DNA of 64,000 bases from JBMORL01 sp049322335 (GTDB lineage: Bacteria > Bacteroidota > Bacteroidia > Flavobacteriales_D > UBA2798). Positions 60,148 through 64,000 of this stretch are shown here, in pieces (the first letter of the stretch is position 1; every line of letters begins with the position of its first letter). The notes beneath the pieces were generated by a model. That model made no database searches. It was not told where the DNA came from and saw nothing but the letters and a program-made list of their open reading frames with translations. Where the stretch lies: positions 1-64,000 of the forward strand of contig JBMORL010000086.1 in assembly GCA_049322335.1 (NCBI GenBank), written 5' to 3'. The position numbers were made by a program, and so were the translations under genes.

Positions 60148-60618
60148 TCAATGGTGATATTTCTCTCCCTTAATAATAGTCAGCGCCCGGTATAACTGTT
60201 CGGCAAAAACCAGTCTCACCAACTGATGAGAAAACGTCAGGGAAGAAAGAGCTATCTTTTCATTAGCCCTTTTATATAACGATTCATCAAATCCATAAGC
60301 TCCGCCAATCATAAAACAAACCGACTTTGGGCCACGGTTAAGCATTTTTTGCAGTTGTGCCGAAAACTCCACCGAATTGTAATTTCTTCCCTTTTCATCC
60401 AGCAAAACAAGGTAATCTCCCTCATTTATTGCTTTCAGAAGAACAGGTGCCTCCTTTTTTTTATGTTCTTCCACCGATATCCCCACCGGTATTTTAACAG
60501 CCGGCAGTTCCAGTTTTTCATAGGGAATGTATTTCACAATCCTTTTTTCAAATTCTGTAACACCCTCATCTACAAATGATTGATGGGTTTTTCCTATTGT
60601 TACTAACTTTATTTTCAT
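60148..60618 (-). CDS. rlmH: 23S rRNA (pseudouridine-1915-N3)-methyltransferase RlmH
   Basis: A 156-residue SPOUT methyltransferase, the usual length for the family. The strand LVLLDEKGRNYNSVEFSAQL and the knot segment CFMIGGAYGFDESLYKRANEKIALSSLTFSHQLVRLVFAEQLYRALTIIKGEKYHH are diagnostic; the C-terminal Tyr-His-His is the normal end. It methylates pseudouridine 1915 in 23S rRNA; RluD, encoded about 25 kb away in this window, makes that pseudouridine. ATG 60618 was chosen over 60696. Single gene. Confidence 0.97.
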   Translation of the reverse strand: MKIKLVTIGKTHQSFVDEGVTEFEKRIVKYIPYEKLELPAVKIPVGISVEEHKKKEAPVLLKAINEGDYLVLLDEKGRNYNSVEFSAQLQKMLNRGPKSVCFMIGGAYGFDESLYKRANEKIALSSLTFSHQLVRLVFAEQLYRALTIIKGEKYHH

Positions 60619-60734
60619 ATCATTGGGCTCAGGCACTAAATATATAAATTTGTTCGGCTGGAGCTTTAGCAATGGGTTTGAGCCCGATTTTGGCAAGGAA
60701 TTTGATTTGTTAATACCAGTTAAAACGCAAAACC

Positions 60735-61118
60735 ATGAAAAAAGTAGTTTTATTCCTTCTGATGCTGGTAACTGCCGGTGCGCATGCCCAAACAGACATC
60801 ACCAACCAGGTAGTAGCCGCTGTGAAAACAGGAAATGTGGAAGAGTTGAGCAAGTATTTTGCTGATAATATCGACCTGGCCGTTGGCGACACAGACGATA
60901 TCGTAAGCAAAGCCCAGGCAAAGCAGATCCTGAAAAAATTCTTTGACGGCTGTGCGGCCCAGGATTTTGTGATTAAACACCAGGGGAAATCGCAGCTTGG
61001 AATTGAATACCGTATTGGAGAGTTAAAAGCTGCCTGCGGTACCTTCAGGGTAAACATCAACCTGAAACAGGTGGGCGACAGCTACCAGGTGAACCAGTTC
61101 CGTATCGAGAACCAGTAA
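60735..61118 (+). CDS. DUF4783-family periplasmic protein
   Basis: A 127-residue protein with a signal peptide (1-18, ending AHA-Q) and an NTF2-like fold: a helix LAAVKTGNVEELSKYFAD-like at the start, ALKQ-rich KAQAKQILKKFFDGC, then three beta strands ending GDSYQVNQFRIENQ. It matches the Bacteroidota family DUF4783, of unknown function. Upstream, TTG (60623-60625) and TAAATTTG (60645-60652) are 19 bases apart, a plausible promoter with a leader of about 75 bases. nadC follows 31 bases after its stop. Confidence 0.83.
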   Translation: MKKVVLFLLMLVTAGAHAQTDITNQVVAAVKTGNVEELSKYFADNIDLAVGDTDDIVSKAQAKQILKKFFDGCAAQDFVIKHQGKSQLGIEYRIGELKAACGTFRVNINLKQVGDSYQVNQFRIENQ

Positions 61119-61137
61119 AATTTTCATGGGCATTGCT

Positions 61138-61145
61138 TAGCTTTG
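61138..61145 (+). promoter_or_regulatory. -7 promoter element 4 bases before nadC
   Basis: TAGCTTTG is a perfect TAnnTTTG, followed by four bases and ATG. The transcript would start at or just inside the start codon. No -33 TTG at the normal spacing. Confidence 0.45.
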
Positions 61146-61149
61146 CTCC

Positions 61150-61983
61150 ATGACAATTGACCAACTCGTTGAACTGGCTATTGCCGAAGACAAAGGCACT
61201 GGCGACCACACTTCACTGGCCTGCATTCCACAGGGTAAACAAAACAAAGCCCTGCTGCTGGTAAAAGAACCGGGAATTATTGCAGGATTGGATGTTGCAG
61301 TGGAAATTTTCAAAAAAATTGATTCAGGCCTAAAAACCGAATTATATAAAAAAGATGGCGATGTTGTTGTAAAAGGCGACATCGCTTTTTTTGTTGAGGG
61401 AAATGCCCACTCCATTCTTTTAGCCGAACGGCTTGTTCTGAATATCATGCAGCGCATGAGCGGAATTGCTACTATCACCAACAAAGTAGTAAAACAACTT
61501 GATGGATTAAAAACAAAAGTACTGGACACCCGAAAAACCACTCCCCTGCTCCGCGCCCTCGAAAAAAAGGCAGTGAAAATTGGTGGTGGCGAAAATCACC
61601 GGATGGGATTGTATGATATGATTCTTATAAAAGACAATCATATTGATTATGCAGGAGGAATGGCCAATGCCATTGATGCTGCCGTAAATTATCTCGAAAA
61701 AAATTCTCTTCACCTGGAAATAGAAGTAGAAACACGGTCACTGGAAGAAGTGAAAATGGTATTGGATAAAGGAAACATTCACCGTATTATGCTCGACAAT
61801 TTTTCGTTTGACGATTTAAAGAAAGCCGTACAAATGATCAACGGAAAATACGAAACTGAAGCTTCGGGAGGTATAACACCGGAAAATGCACGAAGCTATG
61901 CTGAAACAGGAGTGGATTTTATTTCGTTGGGCGCGCTCACCCACTCGGTAAAAAGTATCGACCTGAGTTTAAAAGCATGCTGA
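61150..61983 (+). CDS. nadC: Nicotinate-nucleotide diphosphorylase (carboxylating)
   Basis: A 277-residue enzyme of NAD synthesis that converts quinolinate and PRPP to nicotinate mononucleotide and CO2. The N-terminal domain has AEDKGTGDHTSLACIP, and the barrel has the motifs LDTRKTTPLLRALEKKAVKIGGGENHRMGLYDMILIKDNHI, VEVETRSLEEV, IMLDNFS and EASGGITPENARSYAETGVDFISLGALTHS. The length is typical. Its end overlaps the next gene by 7 bases. No nadA or nadB is nearby. Confidence 0.97.
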   Translation: MTIDQLVELAIAEDKGTGDHTSLACIPQGKQNKALLLVKEPGIIAGLDVAVEIFKKIDSGLKTELYKKDGDVVVKGDIAFFVEGNAHSILLAERLVLNIMQRMSGIATITNKVVKQLDGLKTKVLDTRKTTPLLRALEKKAVKIGGGENHRMGLYDMILIKDNHIDYAGGMANAIDAAVNYLEKNSLHLEIEVETRSLEEVKMVLDKGNIHRIMLDNFSFDDLKKAVQMINGKYETEASGGITPENARSYAETGVDFISLGALTHSVKSIDLSLKAC

Positions 61984-62891
61984 AATCACTGAAGGAACAA
62001 CGAAACAGGCTGCTGGAAAAAACAAAAAAAATTGTTTTGCCCGGATTCGAACGCCAGAACCTGTATGATGTAGGAAAATTTTACCGCGAAGGCGTGAAAA
62101 ATAATGCCGCTTCTACGCGTGCCGCCTCTGTTACTTTCCGTTTTTTGCTGGCTATGTTTCCTTTGGTAATTTGTATTTTTTCTGTTATTCCATTTGTTCC
62201 CATCGAAAATTTTCAATCTGATATTCTTATTTCCATACAGGAATTTTTTCCCCCGCAGGTGTTTCTTTTCTTCGAAGAATTTTTAAAAGATCTTATAGAA
62301 CGCAAGCAAAGTTTCCTGTTCTCCATAGGATTTTTACTCACCATCTGGTTTGCTTCCAATGGCGTAAACGCATTGCTTACTGCCTTTAATGAATCCTATC
62401 ATATAACCGTTTACCGAAAAGGCATCAAACAAAGATTATGGTCGCTGGGTATTCTCGCCATGTTGTTTGTATTCGGTGTAATTGTAACTCTCGTAACAGG
62501 TTTCGGACAAATTATTATCGATTTCCTGTATGAAAAACAATGGATAACCGGGAGTTTTGCCTACTATTCCATTGTTGTATTTAAAAGCATCGTATCCGTT
62601 GCGTTATTTTATCTTGTTATTTCGGTTTTGTATAACGTGGGAAATCCTCAAAAAAAAGAATGGAAAATATTTTCAGCAGGCGCTACTACTGCCACTATCT
62701 GTATTCTCATTCTCAAAGAAATATTTGCTTTATATCTTACCTGGTTTGGTAATTTTACAAAACTGTATGGCCAGCTGGGTGCAGTAATTGCTTTAATGCT
62801 TTTCCTTTACTACCTTTTCCTGTTGATTTTGGTGGGATTCGAGCTGAATGTGAGTATTGAAAAAGCAAAATACTCCGGGCAAGGCAAATAG
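61977..62891 (+). CDS. YihY/virulence factor BrkB family membrane protein
   Basis: A 304-residue protein with six hydrophobic segments (about 55-80, 110-130, 145-170, 190-210, 225-245, 260-290). NAASTRAASVTFRFLLAMFPLVI and FAGATTATICILILKEIFALYLTWFGNFTKLYGQLGAVIALMLFLYYLFLLILVGFELN match the YihY/BrkB family, once annotated as ribonuclease BN. Its transport or structural role is unsettled. It overlaps nadC by 7 bases. No convincing terminator follows. Confidence 0.9.
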   Translation: MLKSLKEQRNRLLEKTKKIVLPGFERQNLYDVGKFYREGVKNNAASTRAASVTFRFLLAMFPLVICIFSVIPFVPIENFQSDILISIQEFFPPQVFLFFEEFLKDLIERKQSFLFSIGFLLTIWFASNGVNALLTAFNESYHITVYRKGIKQRLWSLGILAMLFVFGVIVTLVTGFGQIIIDFLYEKQWITGSFAYYSIVVFKSIVSVALFYLVISVLYNVGNPQKKEWKIFSAGATTATICILILKEIFALYLTWFGNFTKLYGQLGAVIALMLFLYYLFLLILVGFELNVSIEKAKYSGQGK

Positions 62892-62978
62892 ACTCATTCA
62901 TTAAAGGCAGTGCCACATCCACAGGCGGCATGGTAAAAGGGCACATCTAAATTCATTATTCCGTGATCAGGGAAAAAT

Positions 62979-62986
62979 TACCTTTG
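62979..62986 (+). promoter_or_regulatory. -7 promoter element upstream of the M1 peptidase gene
   Basis: TACCTTTG is a perfect TAnnTTTG, 43 bases before the ATG at 63030. Confidence 0.4.
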
Positions 62987-63029
62987 CAATAGCCCTGATA
63001 ATTCTTACCTTAGCCACAAAGTTTCCCCA

Positions 63030-64000
63030 ATGAAAAAATGGCCTTTTTTCCTGTCCGTCCTTATTTTCTGTATCACCGGGTTCTCACAGGCCGATTCTTC
63101 CCGTATGGTATTTATTGAAGGAAAAATTACCGACCGCGAGTCAGGATCGCCCGTTGAAAATGCAGTAATAGAACTGCTGTATGAATGGAAAACCGAACAG
63201 CACATTGAAACCTCTGCCAATGGAAAATTCAAACTTTTCCCGGTAATGACCGATAAAAAATACCTGCTGAAATTTTATTGCAGCGGTTACATCACCCGCT
63301 TCCTTGAGCTCGATCTTACCAGCTATCCCGATTCTTCCCGCTATGACAGAGGTATTGATTTACCCCTGGACATGAAACTGGTAAAATATAAACCCGAATT
63401 CAATCTCACCAACATCGAGTTAAAGCCCAGCGGAAAACTCTATTATAATCCGAAATCGGGCGAACTGGAATGGGACAAAGTGGTAACGGATGCCTATACT
63501 ATCGAACTCAACAATATTAAAAAACAGGAGAAAAAAGAATTTTACGATCCGCTGTTCCCTCCCAATACCTATCAAAGCAAAGGCAATCCGCATTACTGGA
63601 AAAACCGTAAACCCTTTGAAGGATACTGGCAACAGGATGTGCATTATTCTATTAATGCTGTGCTGAACGACTCGATGGATATTATTTATGCCGAAGAAGA
63701 TCTTGTGTACACCAACAACTCTCCCGATGATTTGCCTTTTGTTTATTTTCATTTATACCAGGAAGCTTTTCAGCCGGGGTCGTATTATGATAAACTGCAA
63801 AAAGCCAACGGAGAAAAACCCAATTACGGGCCATACGAATCTAACGGATTAGGAACTGAGGTAGATTATGTTATTGTAAACGGAAAGCCGCTGAAAACCG
63901 AACAGGATAACACTATTCTGAAAGTTTATCTCAACGAGCCCGTGAAAAGCGGTACATCTGTAAAATTCCATATCCGTTTTAAAACCTATTTTGACGGGCG
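63030..64000 (+). CDS. M1-family metallopeptidase with N-terminal carboxypeptidase-regulatory-like domain (3' truncated)
   Basis: The frame starts at ATG 63030 and is open to the window end (323 residues seen). A signal peptide (1-19, ending GFS-Q) is followed by a regulatory-like beta-sandwich (about 27-110: VFIEGKITDRESGSPVENAVIELLY, FKLFPVMTDKKYLLKFYCSGY), then from about 195 the N-terminal beta domain of M1 aminopeptidases (YWQQDVHYSINAVLNDSMD, YTNNSPDDLPFVYFHLYQEAFQPGS, VKFHIRFKTYFDG). The zinc site HExxH should lie beyond the edge. It would be an envelope peptidase; the extra N-terminal domain is not usual for M1 enzymes. Confidence 0.78.
   Translation, partial: MKKWPFFLSVLIFCITGFSQADSSRMVFIEGKITDRESGSPVENAVIELLYEWKTEQHIETSANGKFKLFPVMTDKKYLLKFYCSGYITRFLELDLTSYPDSSRYDRGIDLPLDMKLVKYKPEFNLTNIELKPSGKLYYNPKSGELEWDKVVTDAYTIELNNIKKQEKKEFYDPLFPPNTYQSKGNPHYWKNRKPFEGYWQQDVHYSINAVLNDSMDIIYAEEDLVYTNNSPDDLPFVYFHLYQEAFQPGSYYDKLQKANGEKPNYGPYESNGLGTEVDYVIVNGKPLKTEQDNTILKVYLNEPVKSGTSVKFHIRFKTYFDG

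Noticed and set aside
1..64000. tRNA, rRNA, insertion sequences or prophage genes
   Set aside because: None was recognised on reading either strand; a covariance-model search would be needed to exclude small RNAs fully.

Overview
The window is from a member of the Bacteroidota. Six proteins end in type IX secretion (T9SS) type A sorting domains. At least sixteen gene starts or flanks carry the Bacteroidota -7 promoter element TAnnTTTG. Shine-Dalgarno sequences are mostly absent, A-rich leaders are common, and typical phylum families occur (DUF4783, DUF5723-like, TPR-membrane-HTH regulators, a stand-alone PASTA protein beside rluD and ddl). The genus cannot be read from the sequence. No rRNA, tRNA, CRISPR array, insertion sequence or prophage was seen.

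Layout. Positions 1-16 kb: the 3' end of glyA, a secreted YD-repeat protein, a winged-helix/ComF-like phosphoribosyltransferase with its own palindromic operator, a TonB-like protein, yidC, a membrane glycosyltransferase, a LytTR response regulator with rarA, a three-gene surface operon (lipoprotein, DUF5723-like barrel, T9SS cargo), and a 47-residue membrane protein with its own promoter. Positions 15.5-28 kb: a DnaQ-like exonuclease/GIY-YIG fusion, an ABM-domain protein, lysC, a four-helix-bundle (S23/Avd-type) protein beside a long heptamer array, a GNAT acetyltransferase, a T9SS beta-propeller, a TPR regulator, fbp and mfd. Positions 28-41 kb: three T9SS cargo proteins and a PhoD-like phosphatase; then, on the minus strand, a tight operon of PASTA protein, T9SS cargo, rluD and membrane glycosyltransferase, divergent from ddl; two small lipoproteins; rdgB. 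Positions 41.8-60 kb: a surface-polysaccharide locus with five nucleotide-sugar enzymes, six cytoplasmic glycosyltransferases, a Wzx flippase, a candidate Wzy polymerase, a WbpG/PseA-like sugar amidotransferase and two zinc-ribbon methyltransferases. Positions 60-64 kb: rlmH, a DUF4783 protein, nadC, a YihY/BrkB membrane protein and the start of an M1 peptidase.

How the genes work together. The 42-60 kb locus has the parts of a Wzx/Wzy-type glycan pathway: sugar nucleotides are made and modified (epimerases, a dehydrogenase, the amidotransferase), assembled on a lipid carrier by the glycosyltransferases, flipped by Wzx and probably polymerised by the multi-pass protein at 57705-59102. No initiating sugar-phosphate transferase, chain-length regulator or ligase is present, so the locus is incomplete here.

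The most unusual non-coding signal is a set of 7-bp-period arrays of different sequence (NNRACTG, ATCAACA-like, TGGCTCA-like), plus a longer-period family, which sit in gaps and repeatedly touch start or stop codons with a consistent polarity. The longest (ten CCAACTG units followed by three CTTACTG units) lies beside the four-helix-bundle gene. A second signal is four genes (nadC, rdgB, galE, GNAT) with a perfect TAnnTTTG only 4-5 bases before ATG, which suggests leaderless or nearly leaderless mRNAs.
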